Origin: Rhodobacteraceae bacterium UBA6236
GTDB lineage: Bacteria > Pseudomonadota > Alphaproteobacteria > Rhodobacterales > Rhodobacteraceae
Length of the DNA: 64,000 bases
Assembly (NCBI GenBank): GCA_002440945.1
Contig: DJWG01000081.1
Coordinates: forward strand, 9,209 to 73,208
Reading direction: 5' to 3'
The notes under the pieces are model-generated. The model was not told the DNA's origin and did no database searches. It worked only from the letters and a program-made list of their open reading frames with translations. The first letter of the stretch is position 1; the number at the start of each line of letters is the position of its first letter. A program made the translations under genes and the position numbers. Below, in pieces: positions 26,463 through 35,487 of the stretch.

Positions 26463-27716
26463 TCAGACCAGCAGCGGCAAGGAATTGGGCCCAACCCGTC
26501 GGATCGGCGGCATGTCGCGTGCGTCCTGCGCCAGCAGGCGCGGGTGGCCGTGGCGGGGCTTGTAATGGCAAAGCCCCGGAACGAAGGCGCGGGCCACCGG
26601 AACACCGAAAACCTTGCGCGTGAGGTCGATGATGAAGACCTTCAGCCCCAGCCGGTCAAGCGCCGCGAGGCAGGTTTCAAGCGGATCACCCGGGGGCGTC
26701 GCAGCAGCAGGCAATGCGGCCCCGCCCAAGGGTGGCATGGCGTCGGGGCCCTGGGCCAGCCACTCGGCCATGAGCGGGTCGTTCAAGGCATCGCGCCACG
26801 GGGGCAGGGCGGTTTCAACGCCCAGCATTTCGCGGACGGCGGCTAGGGCGGCCTCGGCTTGGGTCGTCCGCGCCGCAAAGCCAAGCGCAGGGGTCCGGCC
26901 CGACGGATCGTGGGACAGCGCCGCCACCACCGGGATGCCGATGTCGGTCGTGATGTCCAGAAGCGATGTCCGGCGGTCGCGGGCCAGAAGCCATTCCGCA
27001 AGGTCCGGGGGCAGGACCGAGAGCGGCAGGGTCGGGCGGCGGCGCCGACCGTGCCACCAGCGGCCGGTCGCGTCACGCTCGATCAGTTCCAGAAGTGCTG
27101 CGGCCTGCGCTGCCGGCTCGGTCGGCCCCGCTGCGCAGCCGTTGGAATCGGCGATGGCGACCGCAGTTGGGTCGCCGGGATCGCGGCGCCCGATCAGGAC
27201 CGCATCCGCCGCGATGAAGTGCGTCTTGCCAGTCATCGCCTCGTGCGCGGCAATCCAGTCGGTAGGGTCGACTCCCTGCTGTGGGCGCCAGTCGTGACGG
27301 CCATAGCGAAGGTTCCAGGCGTCTCGCGCCGCAATCTGGCTGGCGGAGAATCCAAGGATCGATCCGGTTGGAACCGCCGCTGGCCCCAGATCGGTGGCGC
27401 GCAGGTGCAGGATCGGTTCATCGCCCCAGACGCAGCAACTGGCAAGTTCGACCGCTTCGCCAAGGGCGGCAAGCTGGCTTTGCCGCGCATCCGGGGCCGA
27501 GCCCATTCCGACGCGGCCCGCTTCGGGGCAGGCGGCGGCTGGGTAGGGGGCGGCGGGGTAGGGGGGACGGCGCAATTGAGCGCCCGGGACAGCGATGCTG
27601 ATTTGGGCAAAAGCGGAAATCTCAACCGTCTCGATGCGGAAAAGTTCCGCAAGGGCCCGCAAAGGATCGTGAACGGTGTGTTGGGTTTCGCGTCGATCTG
27701 GATTCTCGGGTATCAT
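26463..27716 (-). CDS. YcaO-domain protein
   Basis: 417 residues from ATG 27716 (MIPENPDRRE). YcaO enzymes use ATP to activate peptide amide oxygens, making azoline, thioamide or amidine groups, or act on ribosomal protein S12. YcaO features seen are SAPDARQSQLAALGEAVELA (the family's xxALGEAIER helix) and SNGCAAGP with ALLELIERDA, the nucleotide-binding helix with its glutamates. The C-terminus (GPNSLPLLV) lacks the PxPxP tail of classical azoline cyclodehydratases. No E1-like partner or obvious precursor peptide lies beside it, so its substrate is open. It is divergent from the cyclase/SARP regulator with only 32 bp between starts. Confidence 0.82.
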   Translation of the reverse strand: MIPENPDRRETQHTVHDPLRALAELFRIETVEISAFAQISIAVPGAQLRRPPYPAAPYPAAACPEAGRVGMGSAPDARQSQLAALGEAVELASCCVWGDEPILHLRATDLGPAAVPTGSILGFSASQIAARDAWNLRYGRHDWRPQQGVDPTDWIAAHEAMTGKTHFIAADAVLIGRRDPGDPTAVAIADSNGCAAGPTEPAAQAAALLELIERDATGRWWHGRRRRPTLPLSVLPPDLAEWLLARDRRTSLLDITTDIGIPVVAALSHDPSGRTPALGFAARTTQAEAALAAVREMLGVETALPPWRDALNDPLMAEWLAQGPDAMPPLGGAALPAAATPPGDPLETCLAALDRLGLKVFIIDLTRKVFGVPVARAFVPGLCHYKPRHGHPRLLAQDARDMPPIRRVGPNSLPLLV

Positions 27717-27748
27717 TGTCCACGACTCCACAGGATGGTGGGCGACCT

Positions 27749-30238
27749 ATGGTCAAGTCGATGCCCCTGGCAGCAATTCTGGTGGCCGATCTGACTGGCT
27801 ACAGCCGACGGATGAAATCGGACGAGGCTGGAACGGTTGCGCTGATCGGGCGCGCCTTCGACCGGGCGCGCCGTTGCAGCCACCGCTTTGGCGGCGAGGT
27901 GGTCAAGACCACGGGCGACGGCTGGATCGCGCTGTTCGATGGCGTGACGGCGGGGGTTGGTTGCGCCGTCGTGCTGCAACGGATGATGGCCCGCAGCAGC
28001 GATGGCGCGAGCTTTCGCATCAGCGTGCATCTGGGCGAGGTCCGCCGCGAATGGGGCGATGTCTTCGGCCATTCGGTGAATGTCGCGGTCAGGATGCAGG
28101 CGCTGGCCGATCCGGGCGGCATCGTGGTTTCGCAAAACGTGGTGGCGGAACTGGACCGGTCGCAGCGCTACCGGTTCGAAACCATCGGTCAGCCGCTTTT
28201 GAAGAACATCGGCGATGACGTGGTTCTGTATCGCGCCCATGCCGCCGCGCGGACGGAGGGCGGTGCGGGACAGGCGGACCAATTGCACCTGCGCGTGATC
28301 GGCGATGTCCGGCTTTTGCCGGGTGCGGGTCGCCAGATCCGGCTGCAATCGGCGCATGCTTCCGCTCTCCTTGGTGCGTTGGCGCTGGAACCCGAAGCGG
28401 GGATCGCGGTGGATCGTCTGGCGGTCATGTTCTGGCCCGACAAGCCGCTGGTCCGCGCCCGGGCGAATCTTGCGCGCGTCCGCCGCATGATAAACGCGAA
28501 ACTGGACCCCGGGGGGCAGAATGCCGAAGCGGTGATCGCCAAGGGGGCGGTCCTGTCGCTTGGCTCGGCCGTCGAGACAGACCTTCAGGCCCTGCGCCGG
28601 GGTCTGGACGAAGGCGCGGTGGCGCCGGTGTTGCGGCAACACGCAGACCTGCCGGGCGAGCTTCTGTCCGGTCTGGGGCCTGTGAGCCCGGTCTTTGGGG
28701 CCTGGCTTGCGGTGCAGCGCGGGGTCTGGCGCGACCGGATCATCGCCGGGCTGGAACACTGTCTTGACCGGCACGCGCCGGAACAGCCGGTTCTGGGCGC
28801 GGCGGCAGAGGCGCTTTTGCGGCTGGAACCGGGGCATGAACCGGCGTCGATGGCCCTGATGCGGCATTACGCGGCGCGGGGCCGCAAGGCGGCTGCGCTG
28901 GCGGAATTCGCCCGGCTGACCCGGCACTTGCAAACCACCTTCGACGCCAGCCCCAGCGAGGCCGCTGCCGCCCTTGCTGCGTCCTTGCGCGGAAGTGGCA
29001 CCGCCCCGGCCGCCCCCGCCGCGGCGCCAAACCCGACGCGGATCCCGCAGATCGCCATGGGCGCTTTCGACGGCGAAGACGATCCGGGGCGGGTGCTGGC
29101 CGCGCAATTCCGCGCCGAGCTGATCGCCAATCTGGCGCGCTTTCGCAACTGGTCGGTCCTTGACATGGCCGATGGCTCTGCCGGCGGGGCGGATTATGCG
29201 ATGACGGGGCGCTATGGCCCGACGGCGGCAGGCAGCAGCCTGTCGCTGCGGCTGTCCGACCCGCGCAGCCACCGCATCGCCTGGGGGGGAAGCTTCACCC
29301 TTTCGCCCTCGACCTGGCGCAGCCAGCAGCATCATGTGATCGGCCAGATCGCCTCGGCGCTGGAGATCTACATTTCCGCCGACCGCCTGTCGCGGCTGGT
29401 TCCCGGCGTCCCCACCGAACCCAACGACTATGACGACTGGCTGCGCGGCGAAGCCCTGCTGTTGCAGTGGAGCCCCGAGGCCGAGGCCGAGGCGGAAGCG
29501 ATCCTGAAGCGGTTGGTCGGCCGGTCGCCCACCCATGCGCCCGCCCATGCAAGCCTGGCCAGCATCTGCAACGTGCGCCACATCCTGCGGCCGGGCCACG
29601 CGCGGACCCCCGAAGATGACATGGCCGGCCATTTCCATGCCAGCCGCGCCGTCGCCATCGATCCGATGGACGCCCGCAACCAGCTGGCCCTGGCCTGGAG
29701 CGCGGCGCTGGCCCGCCGTTTTGACCAAGCGGCGGTGCATCTGGATCTTGCGGCATCGCTCAACCCGTGCAGCCCTTCGACCATGATTTCGGTGGCGATG
29801 GGCCATGCCTTCCTGGGCGATCACCCGCGGGCCAGATCCACGCTGGAGGAGGCGCTGGCGCTGGCCCCGATGCTGCACCCGCACCAATGGTGCTACGTCG
29901 CGGCCGTGCGCTTTCTGGGCGGCGATCCGGTGGGGGCCGAGGCGGCGGCGCTGCGGTCGGGCGACCAGATCGTCGACAACCAGGGCTGGCTCGCGGTGGC
30001 GCTGGCCCGTCAGGGCCGCCGGGCCGAGGCGCAGGCGGCTTTCGGAAAGCTGGTCGGCGCGGTGACGCCGATCTGGTCCGGCGCGGGGCCCTGCGATGCG
30101 CAGGCGGTGCATGACTGGTTCGTCCACGCCTATCCGATCCGCTTGCCCGCCGATCAGGGCGCGGTCGCCTCGGCGCTGCTGGAGGCGCGGGCGCCCGCCA
30201 TTTCCTACCCCGCCATCCGGCATCGGCTTGCGCGTTGA
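27749..30238 (+). CDS. Class III nucleotide cyclase / SARP-like / TPR regulator
   Basis: 829 residues from ATG 27749. The N-terminal class III cyclase domain (about 5-170) retains metal-binding Asp14 (LVADLTGYS) and Asp57 (KTTGDGW), Lys53, and the transition-state Asn111/Arg115 pair (NVAVR), so catalysis is plausible. Residues about 178-420 resemble the winged-helix plus BTAD unit of SARP regulators (RVIGDVRLLPGAGRQIRLQS, ANLARVRRMINAKL). Then a region like that between cyclase and TPRs in other alphaproteobacterial cyclases (about 440-560) leads to TPR-type helices (about 580-790). No membrane segment is evident. It could couple cyclic nucleotide synthesis or sensing to transcription of the neighbouring ycaO or peroxidase genes (inference). 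The very short divergent spacing means promoters must overlap coding DNA. Confidence 0.8.
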   Translation: MVKSMPLAAILVADLTGYSRRMKSDEAGTVALIGRAFDRARRCSHRFGGEVVKTTGDGWIALFDGVTAGVGCAVVLQRMMARSSDGASFRISVHLGEVRREWGDVFGHSVNVAVRMQALADPGGIVVSQNVVAELDRSQRYRFETIGQPLLKNIGDDVVLYRAHAAARTEGGAGQADQLHLRVIGDVRLLPGAGRQIRLQSAHASALLGALALEPEAGIAVDRLAVMFWPDKPLVRARANLARVRRMINAKLDPGGQNAEAVIAKGAVLSLGSAVETDLQALRRGLDEGAVAPVLRQHADLPGELLSGLGPVSPVFGAWLAVQRGVWRDRIIAGLEHCLDRHAPEQPVLGAAAEALLRLEPGHEPASMALMRHYAARGRKAAALAEFARLTRHLQTTFDASPSEAAAALAASLRGSGTAPAAPAAAPNPTRIPQIAMGAFDGEDDPGRVLAAQFRAELIANLARFRNWSVLDMADGSAGGADYAMTGRYGPTAAGSSLSLRLSDPRSHRIAWGGSFTLSPSTWRSQQHHVIGQIASALEIYISADRLSRLVPGVPTEPNDYDDWLRGEALLLQWSPEAEAEAEAILKRLVGRSPTHAPAHASLASICNVRHILRPGHARTPEDDMAGHFHASRAVAIDPMDARNQLALAWSAALARRFDQAAVHLDLAASLNPCSPSTMISVAMGHAFLGDHPRARSTLEEALALAPMLHPHQWCYVAAVRFLGGDPVGAEAAALRSGDQIVDNQGWLAVALARQGRRAEAQAAFGKLVGAVTPIWSGAGPCDAQAVHDWFVHAYPIRLPADQGAVASALLEARAPAISYPAIRHRLAR

Positions 30239-30322
30239 AGTGGAGAATCTGCGCCGATCATGATATGAAGGTGCAGATAGCATTCACATTTACGTCGAAC
30301 TTGATTTCGGGGACTTCCGCGA

Positions 30323-31897
30323 ATGACAAGGGCATCCGACGCTTGTTTGCACGGGGGCGGCCACAAGCTGATCACCGACGAAGTGGTGACGACGGCGGCA
30401 AGGCTGAAGCCGGTTACGGCGACGCTGTTCAGCCCCCAATCCGAAGTGGTGGGCCAGGCCGTCATGCACCCGGGCGAGGGAAAAACGCTGCGAGTCGTCC
30501 CGGCCCTGGACCAGATGCGCATGGGCCTGCGGCGGGACGCAGATGCACCGCCCGTCCGGTTCAGCGGCTACTACCGCATCGCACCGGACGAGGCCGATGA
30601 TCGCAAGGACGCCTTTGCCGCGCTTGGTGATGCCTTCCGCAAGGGGCCAGCGGCGCCGGAACGCCCCCTGGGCCAGATGCCTTCGGCCTATGTCTATTTC
30701 GGCCAGTTCCTTGCGCATGAGCTGAGCCGGCTGCACGAGATGGGCGATGACAGCTTCCAGAACCTGAAATCCTCGCGGCTGGATCTGGAAACGGTTCTCT
30801 GGCCCGATCAGGATGGCCCGCCGGATGTGCAGCAGGATCTGGCGGGCGTCGCACCGCTTTTGCGCGACGGCATCGCCCTGGGTCGCAGTTCCGAACCGGC
30901 GCAGGATCGCTACGCCGATGTCCCGCGCGCCGCGAACGGGTTGCCACGGATGCCCGACCCCCGCAGCGATGCCAATCTGGCGCTGGCGCAGATGCATGTC
31001 GCCATCGTCCGGCATTATGTGAACCTGGTGGACCGGCATGGCCGCGAGGCCCGCCAGCGGCTGCTGGCGGAAGTCCATGAAATCACCCTTCACGACTTCC
31101 TGCCGCGCATCGTTCCGGCGTCGGTCCATGCCGATGTGCTGGCGAACGGGCGGCAGATCGTCATGCCGGGGAAGGGCGATCCGGGCGCCTTCCAGATCCC
31201 CATCGAATTTGCCGCCGCCGCCTTTCGCTTTGGCCATTCGCTGGTGCGTCAGACCTACCACTGGACCCGCTTCAACCCAGCCGCCGAAAGCCTGCAGGCC
31301 ATGATGCAGCAGACCAACTACCTTGGCGGCGGTCTGGAAAACCGGCTGAGCGATGGGAATCGCTGCCTTGATACGACGTGGGAGGCGGATTGGTCCGACA
31401 TGATCGGGCCCGGCGCGCGGAACTGCGCGCCGCTGATCTCGGCCTCGATCGGCAGGCAGCTGGGGGAACTGCCGGCCGTCTATGTCGATGGCGCGCATCG
31501 CCCGGTCAATCTGGCGCAGCTGAACCTTGACCGTGGGCGGCAGCTGCGGCTTGCCTCGGCGCAGCGGGTCCGCGACAGCTTCCCGGGCCTGTTCCCGGAT
31601 TTCCTGACCGAGGCGCAGATGCTGGACGGGTTGCCCGATCCGATGTCCACCGCGCTTGCCGGGGGGCCATCGGGCGACCGGCTGGCGGACCGCACGCCGC
31701 TTTGGTTCTACGTCCTGCGCGAAGCCGCCGTTCTGGAGGGGGGCGTTCGGCTTGGCCCCCTGGGCGGGCGATTGGTGATGGAGACGCTGCACGCCGCGAT
31801 CTGCGCCGCCCTGGCCGGCCCGCCGCAGCCGGCACCGGCCACGCCCTTCACCCTGCACGACCTTCTGTCGGACCTGCATCCCGTCACCTCACCCTGA
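30323..31897 (+). CDS. Animal-type haem peroxidase family protein
   Basis: 524 residues without a signal peptide. The peroxidase-cyclooxygenase superfamily core is visible: distal histidine His132 in YFGQFLAHELS, the proximal histidine His305 in FRFGHSLVRQT, and the DRGRQLRLASAQRV segment corresponding to the family's xRGRDHGLPxYN. In mammalian enzymes the distal His is preceded by an Asp that is esterified to haem and followed by a calcium-binding Asp; here these positions are Ala and Glu, so covalent haem attachment at that site is unlikely. Bacterial members (peroxicins) produce hypohalous acids or oxidise organics. It is followed 12 bp later by an EF-hand protein, probably co-expressed. 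Confidence 0.86.
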   Translation: MTRASDACLHGGGHKLITDEVVTTAARLKPVTATLFSPQSEVVGQAVMHPGEGKTLRVVPALDQMRMGLRRDADAPPVRFSGYYRIAPDEADDRKDAFAALGDAFRKGPAAPERPLGQMPSAYVYFGQFLAHELSRLHEMGDDSFQNLKSSRLDLETVLWPDQDGPPDVQQDLAGVAPLLRDGIALGRSSEPAQDRYADVPRAANGLPRMPDPRSDANLALAQMHVAIVRHYVNLVDRHGREARQRLLAEVHEITLHDFLPRIVPASVHADVLANGRQIVMPGKGDPGAFQIPIEFAAAAFRFGHSLVRQTYHWTRFNPAAESLQAMMQQTNYLGGGLENRLSDGNRCLDTTWEADWSDMIGPGARNCAPLISASIGRQLGELPAVYVDGAHRPVNLAQLNLDRGRQLRLASAQRVRDSFPGLFPDFLTEAQMLDGLPDPMSTALAGGPSGDRLADRTPLWFYVLREAAVLEGGVRLGPLGGRLVMETLHAAICAALAGPPQPAPATPFTLHDLLSDLHPVTSP

Positions 31898-31909
31898 TCG
31901 GAGACTGCC

Positions 31910-32464
31910 ATGACCTCGATCGTCATCTATGGCGCCCAGCCGTCCAATCCCACCGGCCCCAACGCGCAGGCGGACCGCATCACCGGAATGGTCGAGGCGG
32001 GCGTTCAGCTGAAGCAGGCCTACAAGGATGCCGACACCAACGGCGACGGTTTCCTGACCGACAAGGAGGTCGAGAGCGCCGTTTGCAGCGTGCTTGATTT
32101 CTTTGCCGTCGCGGGCAGCGGGTTCGAACCGGTGCTGGAACAGAAGGTGGGGGCCGCGACCAACTTTTACACCATCGCGCCCAGGGCCAATCCCGCCACT
32201 TCGAAATTCGTGATCACGAACAAGACCGTGCCGGGCGACACCCGCAACCTGGATATGAACGGCAAGGCCGACAAGTTCGAGATGCCGGGGAACAGCTACC
32301 GCATGACGACGGTCGCGCCTTTGACCGCGCCCAATGCCAATTCCTGGCAGTATCTTTACGATACGGTCTATGGCGACCTGAAGCAGATCAACGCCGCGGG
32401 CGACGACCCGATGAAGACGGTGAATTACCTGGTCGCCACCTTCGCCTTCACCCGCTGCCGCTAG
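31910..32464 (+). CDS. EF-hand containing protein of unknown function
   Basis: 184 residues. One canonical EF-hand loop, DTNGDGFLTDKE (about residues 44-55), is preceded by a helix (EAGVQLKQAYKDA) and followed by a helical stretch (VESAVCSVLDFF). A second possible loop, DMNGKADKFEMP (about 120), is degenerate. There is no signal peptide or membrane helix. The remainder (FYTIAPRANPATSKFVITNK, SWQYLYDTVYGD) matches no family I recognise. Gene order and 12-bp spacing make it a probable partner of the peroxidase. Calcium binding is predicted from the loop only. Confidence 0.6.
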   Translation: MTSIVIYGAQPSNPTGPNAQADRITGMVEAGVQLKQAYKDADTNGDGFLTDKEVESAVCSVLDFFAVAGSGFEPVLEQKVGAATNFYTIAPRANPATSKFVITNKTVPGDTRNLDMNGKADKFEMPGNSYRMTTVAPLTAPNANSWQYLYDTVYGDLKQINAAGDDPMKTVNYLVATFAFTRCR

Positions 32465-32494
32465 ACGACCCCGGAACAAAGCCGAAGTGCCTCG

Positions 32495-32717
32495 GTTGCC
32501 CTTGTCAGCAAGCAGGGGCGACTGGCCGATGACATGACCCGCCTCGACTGCGTTATCCTCGACGAACTGGGCTGTCTGCCCTTCGCGCAATCCGGCGGAC
32601 AGCTGCTCTTCCACCTCATCAGCCATCTACGAACGCACTTCGATCATCGTCACGACCAACCTCGCCTTCGGCGAATGGCCCACCGTCCTCGGAGACGCCA
32701 AGATGACCACGGCGCTG
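32495..32717 (+). pseudogene. IS21-family IstB helper ATPase remnant, frameshifted
   Basis: The frame reads [38 protein letters not shown], the Walker B-containing middle of IstB. It shifts (2 bases apparently lost near 32630) into [20 protein letters not shown] and [10 protein letters not shown]. The Walker A half and C-terminus are missing, as are istA and terminal repeats. It marks a past IS21 insertion and is not functional. Confidence 0.85.
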
Positions 32718-32979
32718 AGAAAACTCCTCCGCGACAATGGATTGACGCTTGTGCTTGTGTCGATGCTCCTCTTGTCCGTGTGCGGCCTGATCCTCGCAGG
32801 GCCCGCAGTCGGTGCTGCATTATCTGGCGGCCTCTGAACTCTGGTTCGTATCCTTCCAGAAGTGGCAGTCCGAGTTTCTGTCGACGGCGCTTTTGGTCGT
32901 TCTGTCGATCTTCCTGCGCCAGCGCGGATCGCCCGAGCCCAAACCCGTGTTGGCGCCGAATACCGAGACCGGCACCTGA
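32703..32979 (+). pseudogene. DUF6766-like membrane protein remnant fused to IstB debris
   Basis: Directly after the IstB residues MTTAL the sequence reads [19 protein letters not shown], the N-terminal membrane helix of small DUF6766 proteins, and stops at 32837. In another frame [20 protein letters not shown] then QSEFLSTALLVVLSIFLRQ runs to a stop at 32979, which is the second half of the same family. A frameshift near 32800 and shortening of the loop between helices have broken the gene, and its original start has been replaced by transposase sequence. The 44-residue first-frame peptide could still be translated. Confidence 0.65.
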
Positions 32980-33017
32980 GCGGCATGTGCAAACGATCCA
33001 TAAGGCATCCTTCGCAC

Positions 33018-35114
33018 CTACCGCCCTCTGGTTGACCGGAAGCCACCGAGCGCGGGGTTCTGCGACGTGTCCAGCGTGAATTCCGCAGTGCTGGCGCAAA
33101 GCAGATCTGCGGCGCGGGTCAGTTCTTCGGTCGCGGCCGCGGTTTCCTGGAACATCGCCGCATTGCGCTGCGTCACCTGATCCAGCCGTGAAACAGACTG
33201 GCTGATCTCGGTCAGGTTATGGGACTGGTCCCGCGAAAACTCTGCGATTCCGGCCATCTGATGATCGATGTCATGGATCGCCTTCTGGATGCCTTCGATG
33301 GAAACGCCCGCGCGGTTCACCAGCGAAACCCCGCTCTTGACCTGTTCCGCCGACAACCCGATCAGGCCCGAGATCTCCCGCGCCGCCTCGGACGAGCGAT
33401 GGGCAAGCGCGCGGACCTCTGTGGCGACGACGGCGAAACCACGCCCCAGATCACCGGCCCGCGCGGCTTCGACCCCGGCGTTCAGGGCCAGCAGGTTGGT
33501 CTGGAAGGCGATTTCGTCGATCACCTTGATGATGCGCGAAATCTTGGTCGAGCTTTCGGCGATCTGCGTCATGGCCTGCACCGCTTCGGACACGACCGCG
33601 GCGGACCGGTCGGCGTCATTGCGGGCCGCGGCGGCGAATTCGCTTGCCTCGGATGTCCGCCGCGCCGTCAGGACGGTGGCTTCCGTCATGGCCTGCAAGG
33701 CGGCGGAGGTCTGTTCCAACGTTGCAGCCTGCTGTTCGGTCCGGGACGAAAGATCGTTGGCCGAACGGCTGATGCCCGCGGTTTCGTTGCGAATGAGGAC
33801 CGCGTTGCTGGCCACATCGCCCAGGACCTGCGCCAGCCGTTCCACGGCATTGTTCAGGTCATGACGAACCTGGTTCAGTTCATCTTCCAGCGTGGCATCG
33901 ATACGCACGGTCAGGTCGCCCTGCGACAGACGGTCGAGCGCCGCGCCGATTTCCCGGATCCCCTGTTTGCGTGCCGTGACATCGGTTGCGAACTTGACGA
34001 TCTTCCAGAGCCGGCCGTCCTGGTCGAAGACCGGATTGTAGCTGGCCTGTATCCAGACTTCGCGCCCGGATTTCGCCAGCCTGCAGAATTCGGCGGACTG
34101 GATCTTGCCGCCGCGCAATTCGTTCCAGAAACGGTCATATTCGGTCGCGCTGCTATCTTCCGTTCGAAGAAACAGCTGGTGATGGCGCCCGACGATTTCG
34201 GACAGCTGATAGCCCATGGCCTTTAGGAAATTTTCGTTGGCCGAAAGGACGTTGCCATCGGGGTCGAATTCGATCATCGCAAGGGCGCGGTCCGCGGCGG
34301 CCATCTTGGCCCTTGCATCGGTCGCGGCAGCCCTTTGGGCCGTGGTATCAAGCGCGAATTTCACGATCTTGACCGTCCGGCCGCTTTCATCCTTCACCGG
34401 ATTGTAGCTGGCTTGCAGCCAGACCTTTTCGCGCGCGCGGGTCAGTCGACAAAACTCTCCGGACCGGAACATGCCATTCGCCAGATCCTGCCAGAAGCGC
34501 TGGTATGCCGGCGCGGTGGCTTCTTCCTCGGGGACGAAGATCGAATGGTGCTGCCCGATGATCTGGGCCAGATCATATCCCATCGTGCGCAGGAAATTCT
34601 CATTCGCGTAAAGGATCGTCCCATCGGTGTCGAATTCGATGACCGCTTGCGATTTGGAGATCGCGTCGCGATAGCCCGTCGCCTCTCGCATGGCGATCTG
34701 GAGGGCTGTTTCATCGCGCGCGACCAGGACGCAGCGGTTCGGAGCGCCCCCGTTCAGCGACACCGGAAGGAATTCGCCCGCAAGAATGACCTGCGCCCCG
34801 GCAGCGTCAAGAATGGCATGGGCCCCTGCGACAGGGCGACCCTCCACAAGACGCTGCAGGTCTGCGGGCGTCTCGAAGGGTGTTCGCGCCGATTGGACAA
34901 GCAGGTCGCGGAATCCCCGGCCGACGACGTCATCGGGATTGAAGCCTGTCACCTTGTAGAAAGGATCGTTGGCCTGAAGAATCCTGCCCGAGAAATCGCA
35001 AAGCACCTGGATCTGGCTTTGTGCGATGGCCCCGGAGATGGCGAGGGCCTGCGTCTGACCCGGGGAGCGGAACATGTGAAGCATCGGAGTTACTCGCTTT
35101 CGCGCGTCATTCAT
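33018..35114 (-). CDS. Cytoplasmic methyl-accepting chemotaxis protein with three PAS domains
   Basis: 698 residues. Three PAS domains (about 25-140, 148-260 and 270-385; the second and third contain the near-repeat ANENFLRTMGYDLAQIIGQH and ANENFLKAMGYQLSEIVGRH) precede a HAMP-like linker (LSQGDLTVRIDATLEDELNQ) and a methyl-accepting signalling domain with the hairpin-tip sequence [20 protein letters not shown]. No membrane helix is visible, so it senses an intracellular cue such as redox state or a metabolite, possibly through haem or flavin in PAS. Last gene of the chemotaxis operon. The C-terminus lacks a CheR-tethering pentapeptide. Later starts at 35084 or 35075 are possible. Confidence 0.9.
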   Translation of the reverse strand: MNDARKRVTPMLHMFRSPGQTQALAISGAIAQSQIQVLCDFSGRILQANDPFYKVTGFNPDDVVGRGFRDLLVQSARTPFETPADLQRLVEGRPVAGAHAILDAAGAQVILAGEFLPVSLNGGAPNRCVLVARDETALQIAMREATGYRDAISKSQAVIEFDTDGTILYANENFLRTMGYDLAQIIGQHHSIFVPEEEATAPAYQRFWQDLANGMFRSGEFCRLTRAREKVWLQASYNPVKDESGRTVKIVKFALDTTAQRAAATDARAKMAAADRALAMIEFDPDGNVLSANENFLKAMGYQLSEIVGRHHQLFLRTEDSSATEYDRFWNELRGGKIQSAEFCRLAKSGREVWIQASYNPVFDQDGRLWKIVKFATDVTARKQGIREIGAALDRLSQGDLTVRIDATLEDELNQVRHDLNNAVERLAQVLGDVASNAVLIRNETAGISRSANDLSSRTEQQAATLEQTSAALQAMTEATVLTARRTSEASEFAAAARNDADRSAAVVSEAVQAMTQIAESSTKISRIIKVIDEIAFQTNLLALNAGVEAARAGDLGRGFAVVATEVRALAHRSSEAAREISGLIGLSAEQVKSGVSLVNRAGVSIEGIQKAIHDIDHQMAGIAEFSRDQSHNLTEISQSVSRLDQVTQRNAAMFQETAAATEELTRAADLLCASTAEFTLDTSQNPALGGFRSTRGR

Positions 35115-35139
35115 GCGGAGGTGGGCCTACCGCGCGGAT

Positions 35140-35487
35140 TCAGAAGAAGTCGACGTTGCCATGTGCCCCCGTCGCGGTCGTCGAAGGCGTGCGGAGCGCG
35201 TGGGTCAGGCTGAGAAGCGACAAGGATCCAAGCGCTGCCTCGAAATCGGGATCGGATGGAGTGTGCATCTGGACCGCCAGGTGGGTGAACAGATCCGACA
35301 GCGCCTCGAGTTCTTGTCGGATGAGATCGATGTGCTGCAACGCCGGAACAGGCGAATATTGCGGAACGACGCAGAGCAACGCCCCAACCTCGCTTTCGAA
35401 GGATCGGACCTGTGTCGCCATTCGCGTGGTTTCACGCGAAAGCGCCGCCAGCAGATCGACCCAGCTGGTGACCGAAACCGGGGTCAT
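35140..35487 (-). CDS. Hypothetical protein of the chemotaxis operon
   Basis: 115 residues, mostly helical, with no domain I recognise. It overlaps the upstream cheY stop by 4 bp and is followed by the PAS-MCP gene, so it is translationally coupled to chemotaxis proteins. The chain begins MTPVSVTSWVDLLAALSRET and ends GNVDFF, an acidic-aromatic tail similar in character to the C-termini of two MCPs and one CheD in this operon. Its size and helical nature would suit a small regulatory or scaffold protein (for example a phosphatase-like or coupling accessory), but this is inference only. Confidence 0.6.
   Translation of the reverse strand: MTPVSVTSWVDLLAALSRETTRMATQVRSFESEVGALLCVVPQYSPVPALQHIDLIRQELEALSDLFTHLAVQMHTPSDPDFEAALGSLSLLSLTHALRTPSTTATGAHGNVDFF

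Noticed and set aside
26463..27716. Classical thiazole/oxazole-modified peptide cluster
   Set aside because: No precursor peptide, E1-like partner, dehydrogenase or exporter is next to the YcaO gene, and its tail lacks PxPxP.
32703..32837. 44-residue membrane peptide as a genuine gene
   Set aside because: Its start codon belongs to IstB debris and its body is the first helix of a broken DUF6766 gene; treated as a remnant.
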